DNA of 64,000 nucleotides from Planctomycetia bacterium (GCA_030539295.1 JAUNSJ010000013.1:1-64000); one strand, 5' to 3'. Shown: positions 29,256 to 39,107, numbered from the stretch's first letter. Made by a program: numbers and translations. The notes: generated from the letters alone by a model not told the origin.

Positions 29256-30410
29256 TCAAACAATCTGGCCATCGACGAGGCGAATAATCCGGTCGGCATC
29301 TTCCGCCTGGGGCAGGTCGTGCGTTACCATAACGACGGTAAGATTCTGTTCCCTGTTGAGAACGCGCAAAAGTTTGGTAATTTCGCGTGACGTCTTGGAA
29401 TCCAGATTGCCTGTAGGTTCGTCGGCCAAAAGGACACGCGGATTTGTAATCAGTGCCCGGGCAATGGAAACACGCTGCATTTCGCCACCTGAAAGTTCGC
29501 CTGGCTTGTGCTTGAGCCGGTGACTCAAGTTCACCAAGTCGAGCAGATCTTCCGCGTGACGCCGGTATTTTTTTCTGTTACGCAAATAGCCAAAAAAGCT
29601 GTCACGAATCATCAAAGGGGCCAAAACATTCTCCAGCGTCGTCATTTCCGGGATTAAATGATAGAACTGAAAAATCATACCAATATAATGGTTACGCAAA
29701 TAATCGCGCTTCGTCGACGGCAGATTATCGATACGCTGCCCGTCGAAGTGAATCGTACCGGAGTCGGGGACGTCGAGCGTGGCCATGAGATGGAGCAATG
29801 TGCTCTTACCCGACCCGCTCTGCCCTACAACGGCCAAAAATTCTTTTTCGTGCACAGCTAAATCAATCCCTTGCAAGACGGGAATAAGCTCCTTGCCCTT
29901 GACATAGCCTTTGTGCAAATCTCCCACTGCCAGCAAAACTTTACTGTCAGGAGGCGTTGTATTGGTCTGTTTTAAGGACGCCACAGGCGAGGCAAACAGT
30001 GACGCGGCGCCACCCGCTGTTGACGCCACGTCGGGCAAGGTACCATTTCGCCTCGCCTCGGCGTAGCGCGCAAAAAGCTCCGTAAGCGCCTTTTCCTCCG
30101 GGTCGTTCTCCATGGCCTCAAGATGAGCCAGGAGTTCTGCCTCGTCCATATCGTCCACGTCGTCCAAATCATCAAGGTCATCAAGGTCGTCAAACTCATC
30201 GAGGTCAGGCATTCCTTCAAATTTCGGTACGTTCCCGCCACGCAACGACGGCAGAGGCAGGTCATGCGGACTGACCGACCCGCGTTTCGACTGACGAAAT
30301 ATATCGGCCAGGAGACGGAAGTCGCCTTCTCTGCGATTCTTCATGCGGAGCTGGTCATCACTTTCGACCGGCTCTTGTAATGAGTTATCAAGCGATTCCT
30401 TTTCTTTCAT
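29256..30410 (-). CDS. LolD-like ABC transporter ATP-binding protein with acidic N-terminal extension
   Basis: A 384-residue protein whose last ~225 residues are a complete LolD/MacB-type ABC ATPase: Walker A VGQSGSGKSTLLH, signature LSGGEMQRVSIARAL and Walker B VLLADEPTGNLD. The first ~150 residues are extra. They hold an Asp/Leu/Met-rich block (DLDEFDDLDDLDDLDD) encoded by imperfect triplet-like repeats, then a Glu-rich helix. It is 18 nt after the permease gene. It probably drives release of lipoproteins or other substrates from the inner membrane. Confidence 0.92.
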   Translation of the reverse strand: MKEKESLDNSLQEPVESDDQLRMKNRREGDFRLLADIFRQSKRGSVSPHDLPLPSLRGGNVPKFEGMPDLDEFDDLDDLDDLDDVDDMDEAELLAHLEAMENDPEEKALTELFARYAEARRNGTLPDVASTAGGAASLFASPVASLKQTNTTPPDSKVLLAVGDLHKGYVKGKELIPVLQGIDLAVHEKEFLAVVGQSGSGKSTLLHLMATLDVPDSGTIHFDGQRIDNLPSTKRDYLRNHYIGMIFQFYHLIPEMTTLENVLAPLMIRDSFFGYLRNRKKYRRHAEDLLDLVNLSHRLKHKPGELSGGEMQRVSIARALITNPRVLLADEPTGNLDSKTSREITKLLRVLNREQNLTVVMVTHDLPQAEDADRIIRLVDGQIV

Positions 30411-30428
30411 ACGAAATATCTCCTAAGG

Positions 30429-32222
30429 TCATACGCGCAAGGCGTCGACCGGGTTGAGCTTGGCTGCACGGATCGCCGGCAAAACGCCAGCGGCCACCGC
30501 AATAAAAATCGCGCCGAGCATGATGGCCACGACGGTGAGCGGATCTATGATCGCCGGAACCTGCTGGAACATATAGATCGTCGGGTCAAAGACCTCATGA
30601 CCCATCATGTACGAAAGAAATCTCGCGATTGCGTTAATGTTGTGGACAAAGGTCAGACCGAGTATCAGTCCCAAACCTGCCCCGACCATACCAAGGGCCA
30701 AACCATAGCAGAGAAAAATCTGCATTATTCCCCAGCCGCCGGCACCGAGTGATTTCAAAATACCTATATCACGCGTCTTCTCCACAACAATCATAAAGAA
30801 AATGGCAAGAATACCAAATCCGGCAACGGCGATAATGAGAAAGAGCAGCACATTCAGTATGGACAGCTCCGTGGCAACCGCCGCCAGCATGGTCTCCTGC
30901 TGGTCACGCCAGGTCTCAACCCGATACAACTGCGGCGGGAAAAGTTCACTATTTTGCAATCGGTCTCGCAGTTCCTCTATATGCACGCCGGGTTTCGCCT
31001 TAATTAAAAGATGCGTCGCAAGGCGGGTACCGTCTGGAGCAATCATTTTGCGAAGCTCTTGTAATTTCGCTATCGGCACAAAGACAAATCGCATATCGTA
31101 CTCCGACATGCGGCATTCATAGAGGTCCGTCACGGTAAACCGGTCATAGACAATCGACGGCAGCGCGTTATCGCCGCCAACGGCCAAAAACGACAGCGTT
31201 GCATCGTCGCCGGGCATCATGGTCAGGGCCTCGCGATAGCATTCCTTGCCTGTTTCCGGGTCAATCGAGCGTCGTCGCAGTCCGGAAACGAGGCCCATGC
31301 CTACAATCATTCCAGTCTCCTGCTCCGTCTCTTTATCGAATTTATTCTGAAATTCCTCATAGTTATCCAGAGGCGAGGCCATGGCAGAAAGGGGAATCTC
31401 GCCTGGCCCATCCGGCTCTGCATCTTCCGTTTCTTCCGCTGCTCCCGTTTCTTCCGTGCCCGTGTCACTGTCAGGCGCCGGCATCTTGGGCAGATGTGCC
31501 AGGGCCGCTTCATAAGGGTCGACCGCCGACGTCTTCTCCGTCACCGCGTCAGGAGTATTCGCCGCTGGGGAAATCTCGGCCGCCCCTTCGGCGACGATCG
31601 GGTCATAGTCCGACTGCATCGGCGGCGTCTGTGCCAGATAGGCCCGCTGCCGCTGCTCTTCCTCGGCCCGAAATTTCTCGTACTTGGCCACAACCCTGCG
31701 GTGCCCCCAGCCCGCGTCTCTTAGTGTCGGACGCACCGTAGCCTCTTCGCCAAAGAGCGGATTACGTATATCGTAACCCGCTTCCTGAAGTTGGAACGAC
31801 AGATGGTCCCGATTCTTGGGATGTTGCAAAAATTGTGAAATCGACGTGACCTTTTCGTTCGTCATCTCGTCAATACCAACAATTTCAACCTGGGTCGAGA
31901 TAATTTCGCCACCCAAAACTTCGAAACTGAGCAGGCCCGGCGTATTGACCGTCGGCGTGACCGCGTCGATCAGGTCGCCTGCCACATGCCACACGTCGTT
32001 TACACGCGTATCGACATCGTCGAAGCCGCGGAGACTTGAGCGCGAACTGATCGTTACGTCGGACAAGACGCCATGAATCCGCGTCTCCATCTCGTTGGAA
32101 AAACCGAGCATGACCGAATTAACAACGATCATGGTCGCCACGCCCAAGGTTATACTGACAACACTAACCAACGCAATATATCGCGTTAGAAGGTAGCGCC
32201 AGATCAGCAGAAGTTTATACAT
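30429..32222 (-). CDS. LolC/FtsX-type ABC transporter permease
   Basis: A 597-residue protein with one membrane helix near the N-terminus, a large soluble MacB-type part, and three membrane helices near the C-terminus, in the LolC/E and FtsX layout. Between about residues 200 and 300 it has a Glu/Ala/Pro-rich, low-complexity insert that is absent from standard LolC. Its partner ATPase, 18 nt downstream, has its own acidic extension. The ends of the C-terminal part show the MacB-like RAAKLNPVDALRV. It lies 4 nt after lysS. Confidence 0.9.
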   Translation of the reverse strand: MYKLLLIWRYLLTRYIALVSVVSITLGVATMIVVNSVMLGFSNEMETRIHGVLSDVTISSRSSLRGFDDVDTRVNDVWHVAGDLIDAVTPTVNTPGLLSFEVLGGEIISTQVEIVGIDEMTNEKVTSISQFLQHPKNRDHLSFQLQEAGYDIRNPLFGEEATVRPTLRDAGWGHRRVVAKYEKFRAEEEQRQRAYLAQTPPMQSDYDPIVAEGAAEISPAANTPDAVTEKTSAVDPYEAALAHLPKMPAPDSDTGTEETGAAEETEDAEPDGPGEIPLSAMASPLDNYEEFQNKFDKETEQETGMIVGMGLVSGLRRRSIDPETGKECYREALTMMPGDDATLSFLAVGGDNALPSIVYDRFTVTDLYECRMSEYDMRFVFVPIAKLQELRKMIAPDGTRLATHLLIKAKPGVHIEELRDRLQNSELFPPQLYRVETWRDQQETMLAAVATELSILNVLLFLIIAVAGFGILAIFFMIVVEKTRDIGILKSLGAGGWGIMQIFLCYGLALGMVGAGLGLILGLTFVHNINAIARFLSYMMGHEVFDPTIYMFQQVPAIIDPLTVVAIMLGAIFIAVAAGVLPAIRAAKLNPVDALRV

Positions 32223-32226
32223 TGTT

Positions 32227-33768
32227 TCATTCCGGTTTCAGCAGTGGGAAGAGTATGACCTCGCGAATACTGGTCGTATTCGTAAGAATCATAACGAGAC
32301 GATCAATACCAATCCCGAGCCCGCCTGCCGGCGGCATGGCACAGCGCAGGGCACGAACGAAATCGGTATCCATTTTGGCCATGGAATCCTCCTCTTTCTG
32401 TCCGGCAAGCTGACTGCGGAACAGCTCTTCCTGCAGGTCCGGGTCGTTCAGTTCTGTATAGGCGTTCGCCAGCTCCATGCCATTGATAAACAGCTCAAAC
32501 CGCTCCGCAATGGCCGGATTCTCTCTCTTACGCTTCGTCAGAGGGCAGATACTTGCCGGATAATCCGTGACAAAGACAGGCCCGAGCAGACTCCCTTCCA
32601 CTTTTTCTTCAAAGATGTCGTTACGAACCACATCCGCGTGCTTCTTGTCCACGTCGTCAATTCCGATCGACTTGGCGTACTCTCGCACCGCCTGGTCGTC
32701 GTACGGGTCGATGCCTGTATGTTCACGCAGCAGGTCGAAATAGGTCCGTCGGGCAAAAGGAGGCGTAAAGTCCAGCTCCTGACCGCCCCATTGCAATTTA
32801 TAGCCCTGACCGGTCGCCTGAATCGCCTGTGTTATCACCTTTTCGCTTATATCCATCATGGAATGGTAATCGCCATAGGCCTGATAAAGCTCCATCATGG
32901 TGAATTCCGGATTATGCGTCTGGTCAATCCCTTCGTTCCGATAGACGCGCCCTATTTCATAGACCCGCTCAATTCCACCGACTAAAAGACGCTTCAAATG
33001 CAGTTCCAAGGCAATTCGCATATAAAGCGAAATATCCAGCGCGTTGTGGTGCGTAACGAACGGACGTGCCGCGGCTCCTCCGGCTATGGAGTGCAAGGTC
33101 GGCCCTTCCACTTCCACAAAACCTTCCTCTGTCAGGGTTTGCCGAATCGAGGCAATAATCTTCGAACGTCTCAACATGCGTTCAAGCACGCCTTCGGTGT
33201 GAATTAAATCCACGTAACGCATACGGGAACGAAGTTCCGGGTCGTTCAGCCCCTTGAACTTGTCCGGCGGCGTCTCAATCGACTTGCTCAAAAAGGTCAG
33301 TCCCGCGGCAAAGATTGTCAGTTCCCCTTTTTGCGTCTTCTTGAACTCGCCATCGACCCCGATAATATCACCCAGGTCGAAGCAGAGCGCCAGATTCCAG
33401 TTCTCCTCACCCACCTGATTCTTGCCGATGAGAATTTGTATCTCACCGGTCCAGTCTTTAATCGTAAGAAAGATGAGTTTCCCCTGACGCCGCTGGAGCA
33501 TAATGCGTCCGGCAACCCGGACCTGGGGGCCTTTCATGGGAATCTCCGGTTTACGCCACGGCTGCTGCCCGTCCGGCAGGACCTCCGGTTGCGGCTCGAC
33601 CGGCAAGACCTCAATCTCATTCTCACGTCCGCGTACTTTGCCTATCTCCTCATGATTGTCGAAACGGTGCCCCCACGGGTCAAGTCCCATCTCTACTATC
33701 TTACGCATCTTCTCTCGGCGGGCCGCCTCCAGGACGACTCCTGTTCCGCTTGATTCTTCTTTGGCCAT
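32227..33768 (-). CDS. lysS: lysyl-tRNA synthetase, class II
   Basis: A 513-residue enzyme that charges tRNA-Lys. The N-terminal OB-fold anticodon-binding domain includes VRVAGRIMLQRRQGKLIF. The class II motifs follow: motif 1 around EVEGPTLHSIAGGAAARPF, motif 2 EIGRVYRNEGIDQTHNPEF, and motif 3 GLGIGIDRLVM near the C-terminus. All look intact. AAGG lies about 9 nt before the ATG. It leads the operon with the LolC/LolD-like genes, an unusual but tight arrangement (4-nt gap). Confidence 0.97.
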   Translation of the reverse strand: MAKEESSGTGVVLEAARREKMRKIVEMGLDPWGHRFDNHEEIGKVRGRENEIEVLPVEPQPEVLPDGQQPWRKPEIPMKGPQVRVAGRIMLQRRQGKLIFLTIKDWTGEIQILIGKNQVGEENWNLALCFDLGDIIGVDGEFKKTQKGELTIFAAGLTFLSKSIETPPDKFKGLNDPELRSRMRYVDLIHTEGVLERMLRRSKIIASIRQTLTEEGFVEVEGPTLHSIAGGAAARPFVTHHNALDISLYMRIALELHLKRLLVGGIERVYEIGRVYRNEGIDQTHNPEFTMMELYQAYGDYHSMMDISEKVITQAIQATGQGYKLQWGGQELDFTPPFARRTYFDLLREHTGIDPYDDQAVREYAKSIGIDDVDKKHADVVRNDIFEEKVEGSLLGPVFVTDYPASICPLTKRKRENPAIAERFELFINGMELANAYTELNDPDLQEELFRSQLAGQKEEDSMAKMDTDFVRALRCAMPPAGGLGIGIDRLVMILTNTTSIREVILFPLLKPE

Positions 33769-34148
33769 GTGCTTTTGCCTTTTGTCCGTATTCGTTATAG
33801 GAACCTTGTCTATTTCCGGTGCGATCTTACCCCCTTGGGGGGAACACAGAACGCCCTATTATGATTTTTACGAAAAATCCCGTTTTGGTCAATGGTACTT
33901 TGTCTCCTTTTGTAAAAAAGAAGCCTTTTTTTTCAAAATTCCGGTTCTATCGATTATTTCGGATTCCGCACCTGCACCGGTTAACACGATAAAACTGCCC
34001 TTAAGTAAAAAACTGGCCCTGCTTTCCCGAGAACGCCGAAATCTTATCTGGTCCATACGACCGGTTTTATTGGTTTGATTTATAATATCAATAAAATAAT
34101 AACGTAAAGTTTTTTGTTTACCCAAGTTATTTTCAAGAGTCCGTGCCG
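33769..34148. other. intergenic region between lysS and the BON-domain gene
   Basis: About 380 nt without a gene. It has a C5TTG6 palindrome near 33830-33842 and a plus-strand promoter candidate at 34070-34097. The lysS promoter is presumed on the minus strand near 33830-33880 but is not clear. Confidence 0.5.
34070..34097 (+). promoter_or_regulatory. possible promoter of the BON-domain gene
   Basis: TTGGTT at 34070-34075, a 16-nt spacer and TAAAAT at 34092-34097, about 45-50 nt upstream of the start codon. Confidence 0.4.
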
Positions 34149-34865
34149 ATGCCAACGATAATCAACAAGCTGGGGATGATTCTTTTCCTGACCCTTGCGG
34201 TCTGCGCTCCGCAGGAAGCATCGGCGCAAGTGGCGGCGACGGCCGAGAAGATGGAAGCCACCGAGAGTCTTGGCGTTGGGCTGGAAAGCCGGTTCAGTTC
34301 AGGAGTTAAACCGATTGCTGCCGAACGGGTTCGCATTGTGCCCGGAACTCCTCTGACGGTCAAACCGACGATGGACAACCTGATAACCTCAGAAGGCAGG
34401 CACTCTTTTGGCGGCATTCTGGGGCGTTACGATACGAGCAATTTTGGTAAATTTTTTGATTCCGGGTCGTTTGTCCCACCGACGAGTGAAACGCCTGTCG
34501 TTCCGGCGAGTCGAACGGAAACTGCGTCGCTGGTCACCGACTCCTCGCAAGGGCGCGTTTATCCACCTCGTCTGACGTTCGATGAAAATGAGATGCCGTT
34601 GTACGATGGTGCGAGCGAAATCGTTCAGAAGAACATTATAGCTCAAGTCCAAAATGTGGCACGGCAGTTGCGTTTTGACGCGGCAAAGGAGAAAGTCGAA
34701 CTTCAGTTTGAAGGGCGGACGCTGATTCTGACGGGCCAAATTCTCTCAAAAGATCATTCGACGGCGCTGGAACGGGTGCTTGCGATGGAACCAGGAATTG
34801 ACCGGATTGTGAATCGGATTGAAACGCCTGCGTCGAACGACCTGCTTCAGATGCCTGTTCGCTAA
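34149..34865 (+). CDS. exported BON-domain protein
   Basis: About 238 residues. It has a signal peptide (hydrophobic LGMILFLTLAVCA, cleavage near ASAQ). A low-complexity middle follows, and the C-terminal ~70 residues (from about 165) look like one BON domain (VELQFEGRTLILTGQ, with VLAMEPGIDRIVNRIE). BON domains bind membranes or pair with secretins and OsmY-type periplasmic proteins. A GTG two codons earlier (34143) is an alternative start. The last 230 bp overlap the end of the opposite-strand lipoprotein gene, and that region encodes the BON domain itself. Confidence 0.75.
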   Translation: MPTIINKLGMILFLTLAVCAPQEASAQVAATAEKMEATESLGVGLESRFSSGVKPIAAERVRIVPGTPLTVKPTMDNLITSEGRHSFGGILGRYDTSNFGKFFDSGSFVPPTSETPVVPASRTETASLVTDSSQGRVYPPRLTFDENEMPLYDGASEIVQKNIIAQVQNVARQLRFDAAKEKVELQFEGRTLILTGQILSKDHSTALERVLAMEPGIDRIVNRIETPASNDLLQMPVR

Positions 34866-35832
34866 GGCGATTGACCTGGATGCCCTGAACGCTCTCAAAG
34901 AACGTGCCCGGGCGAGGCCGTTTTTTATCCGTCGGGGTCTGCTTCGAGTCCGCGTTTGCCTCGACTACGGGCTTGTCCTCATCCCGATTCTCTTGATAAA
35001 ACCGCTTTAAAAGGGCTTCCCGGGCAAGTTTTTTATAATGCTCTTCGAACGAAGGGACCTCGGACTCTTCAAGCGTGGCCCCCACCGGACGAATTAGATT
35101 GCGATCACGATTCTCCAGATCAATTGTGGTTATGGTGCGCTGTGGATCGGAGCTGGAATCGGCAGACTTGGAAAGCAGAGTCGACGTCGAATTGCCTTGC
35201 ACCAGTACAGCGGCAGCGCCCTCGTTCGCCGGAGCCGCCGTAACCAGGGATTTTTTCTCCCGACTTAATCGTGCATATTCCACCACAGGCGGGTCACGCT
35301 TAACCTCCGGGTTCGGACTGCCAGGCACAATAGTGCGTATAATATCAGACGCCTTTTGCTCTTTCGACTCGGAATCTGTAAAGACGGACAGGATGGAGAT
35401 TTCCTCTTCCGGCAGGTCCGCTTCGCCCAAGTCGAGCCAGACATGATAGGTATGCCCGATTTTTTTATCGTATTTCCGATGTTTTTCCAACTGTTCCGGA
35501 GAGAGTACGAGTTGAGCTTGCGGCTTGGTCAGTTCAATTCCCTCCTGACCTCCGTGAAAAACGTAGACAATGAGGGAGCCGTCAACGCGTACGGAACGGA
35601 CATAATCGTCCTTTTTAAAGAAGCGAATCACGCCTGCCTTACCGCGTCGCAGTTTCAGACTGGCATCATCCGGTTTAAAAGGCCCGGCGTCGGTCCAGTA
35701 ATCTTCAAAAATATCGACCTTCTCACCCACAGCAGGTCCGAAAAAGACATACTTGTGCTTCTGCATACTGGCGCAACCGGTCAGCAGGAGCAGAGCAAAG
35801 AGCGCATTGACTGCCAGAGCGAACTGTTTCAT
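34636..35832 (-). CDS. lipoprotein linked to the secretin
   Basis: A 398-residue protein with a lipoprotein signal peptide and lipobox LLTGC at about residues 16-20. The first half (about 25-160) contains ordered segments, including an FxxYWTDAGPFKPDDAS region and a stretch with paired Lys/Asp. The second half is low-complexity (Ser, Thr, Gln, Glu). It sits downstream of the secretin with a 4-nt overlap, so it may be its pilotin or accessory lipoprotein; this is inference. The last ~76 residues are encoded by DNA that also codes, on the other strand, for the BON domain. Confidence 0.75.
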   Translation of the reverse strand: MKQFALAVNALFALLLLTGCASMQKHKYVFFGPAVGEKVDIFEDYWTDAGPFKPDDASLKLRRGKAGVIRFFKKDDYVRSVRVDGSLIVYVFHGGQEGIELTKPQAQLVLSPEQLEKHRKYDKKIGHTYHVWLDLGEADLPEEEISILSVFTDSESKEQKASDIIRTIVPGSPNPEVKRDPPVVEYARLSREKKSLVTAAPANEGAAAVLVQGNSTSTLLSKSADSSSDPQRTITTIDLENRDRNLIRPVGATLEESEVPSFEEHYKKLAREALLKRFYQENRDEDKPVVEANADSKQTPTDKKRPRPGTFFESVQGIQVNRLSEQASEAGRSTQAFQSDSQSGQFLVPSQAPVPAPSNDLLREFGPSESASALQTEVRLSPLPRQNATAVPHFGLEL

Positions 35833-38800
35833 GGTGTGCCTGCCGACTCCGACTCTGTTGGTTCTTCGTTCATGATTTCCGATTCGCGCAGGATATCGTC
35901 GGGCAGTGTCTCCTGTCCGCCCACCGCTGGCGCAACGCCTGTCTCAACAGGTAGTTCCAGTTCCTTGGAATACTCGCTGGTTAACTGCTGCTCATTCATT
36001 TGGTCCATTTCGAGCACAGGCAGGAATTGCGTTTGCTGCTGGCGACTCTGTCCGCCGAGTCCGGAAAGCGGATCGAACAGGCCCATATTCCCGTTAATGG
36101 CCATAGCGTCGGCGAGGCACCAACTCATCTTGGCCGCTTCCATACGTTTAATCTTCTCCAGATCGTCCGACTTGCGGACAATGCGCGGGGTCATAACAAT
36201 GAGGAGTTCTTTGCGTTCCTCGACTTCCTTGTCGTATCGGAAGAGCCAGCCGACGCCAGGTATGTCGGAGAACCACGGCACGCCGCGACTGGTCTTCTGC
36301 TTCGAAGTCGTTATCAGACCGCCGAGCATAACGGTTTCACCGTCCATGGCACTGACAGCGGTCATGGCCTGAATCGTGTCGATCGAAGGTGATTTTATCA
36401 CTTGGTCGCCGGAGGTAAACACAGGAATCGCGTCATCCTCGCCCGCCAGACTCGACTTCTCCGCTCCGATTTCCATAATGACTCGCCCTTCCTTGCTGAT
36501 ACGCGGCGTGACCAGCAGGATGAGTCCCACATTCGCGTCGGCAACACTGGAAGAAACGCCGTAGGTCGTCATGTTCGCCTGCTCCACGCGCGGCACTCGC
36601 TGACCGACCAGAATGAACGCCTGCTGATTATCCATCGCCGTTATCTGCGGTCGCGATAGAATCTGAAGCCGATTTCTCTGTTGTAAGGCACGCAAGGTTA
36701 CCTGGACCGAACGACTGCTCGCCGAAAGTACCAGCCCGCCGTAGTTCAGGTCCGAACTCGCACGACCCATACCAAGCTCATTGAGAACCTGACCGGCAAC
36801 CGTCTCCGAATTACCCGCGAGCATGTTATTGCCCTGCTTGTTCGTACCCAAAAGGTCATAGCCGGGAACTCCGGTCGCGCTATTTACCCCGTTCGTCGTC
36901 TCCGTGACGATACTCCTGTCAAACGCAACGGAATCCTGGAGACCCGCTTCTATCCCGAATTCCTCGTGATTACCCAGCACGACTTCCGCTATGAGTACCT
37001 GAATCACGACCTGCGGCGGGTCATTGTCAAACGATTCCACAAGCTTGACAATCTCGTCCAGATAGCGCGGCGTCGCACTTATTATAAGTGAATTCGTAAT
37101 CGATTCCGGCACCACAATAACCTGCGATTCGAACATCTGATAGACCGACATGGCTTCCGAGGCTATGTCCAAATCCTGCTTACGCGACAGGTAGTTATCT
37201 ATGGCTTTGGCTATGGAAAGTGCCTGAACATTTCGGAGCGGAATGACCACTTCCTTACGCTCCATAACGTCTTTGCGGTCGAGACTCAAGATGAGTGCTT
37301 CCACGATTTTTAAATCACGGGGCGCCGCAGCCGCAATAATGCAGTTCGTACGCGAATCGACTGCCAAACGTAGAGGGACAAACGACTCCTCGCCCTCGGC
37401 CACAGGCAGTGACGGCATATTGACCCCGCCCACCGGAAGGAGCGACTGCAGCGTTCGAACCATACCGGTCGCGTCACCAAACATAATGCGAAAGATTTTA
37501 ATCTGTGCCTTGGCCGGAGCCACGTCGAGGATTTCAATGAGTTTCGCCAGCAGTTCCATGCAATCCTCAGGCGCCGTCACAATCAACTGATTATTGGCCG
37601 CGTCGGCCACAACTTGAACATCGGTCATAATGCCCGATTCGATCAGCTTTTGACTCTCTGCGTCAACGGACAGGAATTCCAGAATGGGGAATTTTGCCGC
37701 CGTTCCGTCCTGTGTCCCTTGCACACTCGGCAAAATAGCGTTCATGAGTGTGCGACGCAAATCTTCTGCCAGCAAGTTCTTAAGAGGAAATGTCTGCACG
37801 CGAAGACGCGGACCCGACTTGTTCACATCCAGCTCACCAACCAGTTTCATAACCTGCTCCATATCGTTCGGAGCGGCGTGAACAACTAAAGAATTCGTCC
37901 GCGCATCGGGAAAGACGCGTATCCGTGGCGCCAGACCGCCGGTCACCGGTTGCGGCAAGGGAAAACAGTTCGTCAGCTGAAGTGCCATCTCCGTTGCCGA
38001 CGCGTGCGCAAGCGGAATGACCTTCATGAGTCCGGCCCCTTCTTCGATCGGCTGGTCAAAGGTCTGAATCAATTCTTTCATGGCCGTGTACGCCTGCCCC
38101 CAACCGACGAGAAGAATCGCGTTCGGGTTCTGCATGGCATAAAGAAGAATGCGCCCCTGTTTCGTCGTGAACATTTCGCGGTGCAATTGCGAGAGGATTC
38201 CTGAAAGCATAACGCAATTGACATGGGCAAGCGAGTAGACTTCAATTTCCGGCTCCGCCAGCTTGGCCAGTTCCTCAATTTCACGAATCATATTCTCAAT
38301 TCGTTTATATTCCGCTTCCGGGGCATCAATTATGACAACATCCAGATCAGGCAAGACTTGCGGAATGTAATCCTGAACCACGCCCACATTACGACTGCCG
38401 CCCGGCCCAACCATTTCGCCAAAGGCGTCGCCAAGGGCACCCAGGTCAGCTGCACCCTCGCCCTGCCAGGCCGTCTGCGTTATCTGACCCTCGCCCGATT
38501 CCCCCCGAAACGCCGCGTCTCGTATGCCCGATTCCTCCTGACCCTGACCCGTTCCGGAATGCTCCTCCGGGGTCCGAATCGTGCGGTCCCATTGCAGGAC
38601 CTTGTCCAATTTTCTCGTGTCCGCCTGACGAATGGAGATAAAACGACGGACATTACCAGGCGGGGGCAGTGGCTTGTCCATCGACTGGAGCAGAATCAGC
38701 ATCTGGCGCACCAGTTCCGCGTCGCCGCTCAGCAGAACCTTTTGCTCGCCAAATTGAAAGAGTAAATCGCAAGTCCGCACCGTCTCGTTCCGGTCCCGCG

Positions 38801-39107
38801 ACTTGCCTGTAAATCGATACCCCTTCTGGGCTAACGGCGCCGTAGCCAGCGGATTTTCGGCTCGGACAGGCTCGGTCAAGGCCACCAGCTTGCCGCCGAA
38901 AAGGGCCGTAACCCATTTCTCTAAATCTTCCACCTTCTTAGTGACCGGCGAAAAACTTTGGGGGCCGGAGCTTTGCCCTCGCACCAAGGTCCCCGAAAGG
39001 AACAGCACAAAAGCCAAAACCGCCACAACGCACCAAACGCCAATGACTGCGCTCCAACGCGATCGCTCGTTCGCAATGATCATTTCAGCTATCTTCATTC
39101 GTTTCAT
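35829..39107 (-). CDS. secretin (type II/III secretion or pilus outer-membrane channel)
   Basis: About 1092 residues. One N-terminal hydrophobic anchor or signal (around SAVIGVWCVVAVLAFVLFL) is followed by several repeated N-domains of about 80-100 residues typical of secretins (KVIPLAHASATEMALQL, RVQTFPLKNLLAEDLRR, EVVIPLRNVQALSIAKA). The secretin domain near the C-terminus carries LSRPQITAMDNQQAFILVGQ and MLGGLITTSKQ. The ATG at 39107 is preferred because a good promoter lies further upstream (39235-39263). A longer frame runs to 39269. Only this component is present here. Pseudopilin-like DUF1559 proteins occur elsewhere in the window. Confidence 0.92.
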   Translation of the reverse strand: MKRMKIAEMIIANERSRWSAVIGVWCVVAVLAFVLFLSGTLVRGQSSGPQSFSPVTKKVEDLEKWVTALFGGKLVALTEPVRAENPLATAPLAQKGYRFTGKSRDRNETVRTCDLLFQFGEQKVLLSGDAELVRQMLILLQSMDKPLPPPGNVRRFISIRQADTRKLDKVLQWDRTIRTPEEHSGTGQGQEESGIRDAAFRGESGEGQITQTAWQGEGAADLGALGDAFGEMVGPGGSRNVGVVQDYIPQVLPDLDVVIIDAPEAEYKRIENMIREIEELAKLAEPEIEVYSLAHVNCVMLSGILSQLHREMFTTKQGRILLYAMQNPNAILLVGWGQAYTAMKELIQTFDQPIEEGAGLMKVIPLAHASATEMALQLTNCFPLPQPVTGGLAPRIRVFPDARTNSLVVHAAPNDMEQVMKLVGELDVNKSGPRLRVQTFPLKNLLAEDLRRTLMNAILPSVQGTQDGTAAKFPILEFLSVDAESQKLIESGIMTDVQVVADAANNQLIVTAPEDCMELLAKLIEILDVAPAKAQIKIFRIMFGDATGMVRTLQSLLPVGGVNMPSLPVAEGEESFVPLRLAVDSRTNCIIAAAAPRDLKIVEALILSLDRKDVMERKEVVIPLRNVQALSIAKAIDNYLSRKQDLDIASEAMSVYQMFESQVIVVPESITNSLIISATPRYLDEIVKLVESFDNDPPQVVIQVLIAEVVLGNHEEFGIEAGLQDSVAFDRSIVTETTNGVNSATGVPGYDLLGTNKQGNNMLAGNSETVAGQVLNELGMGRASSDLNYGGLVLSASSRSVQVTLRALQQRNRLQILSRPQITAMDNQQAFILVGQRVPRVEQANMTTYGVSSSVADANVGLILLVTPRISKEGRVIMEIGAEKSSLAGEDDAIPVFTSGDQVIKSPSIDTIQAMTAVSAMDGETVMLGGLITTSKQKTSRGVPWFSDIPGVGWLFRYDKEVEERKELLIVMTPRIVRKSDDLEKIKRMEAAKMSWCLADAMAINGNMGLFDPLSGLGGQSRQQQTQFLPVLEMDQMNEQQLTSEYSKELELPVETGVAPAVGGQETLPDDILRESEIMNEEPTESESAGTP

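Noticed and set aside
35356..36372. Plus-strand open frame (338 codons) antisense to the secretin and lipoprotein genes
   Set aside because: Serine-rich, featureless translation opposite a clear secretin.
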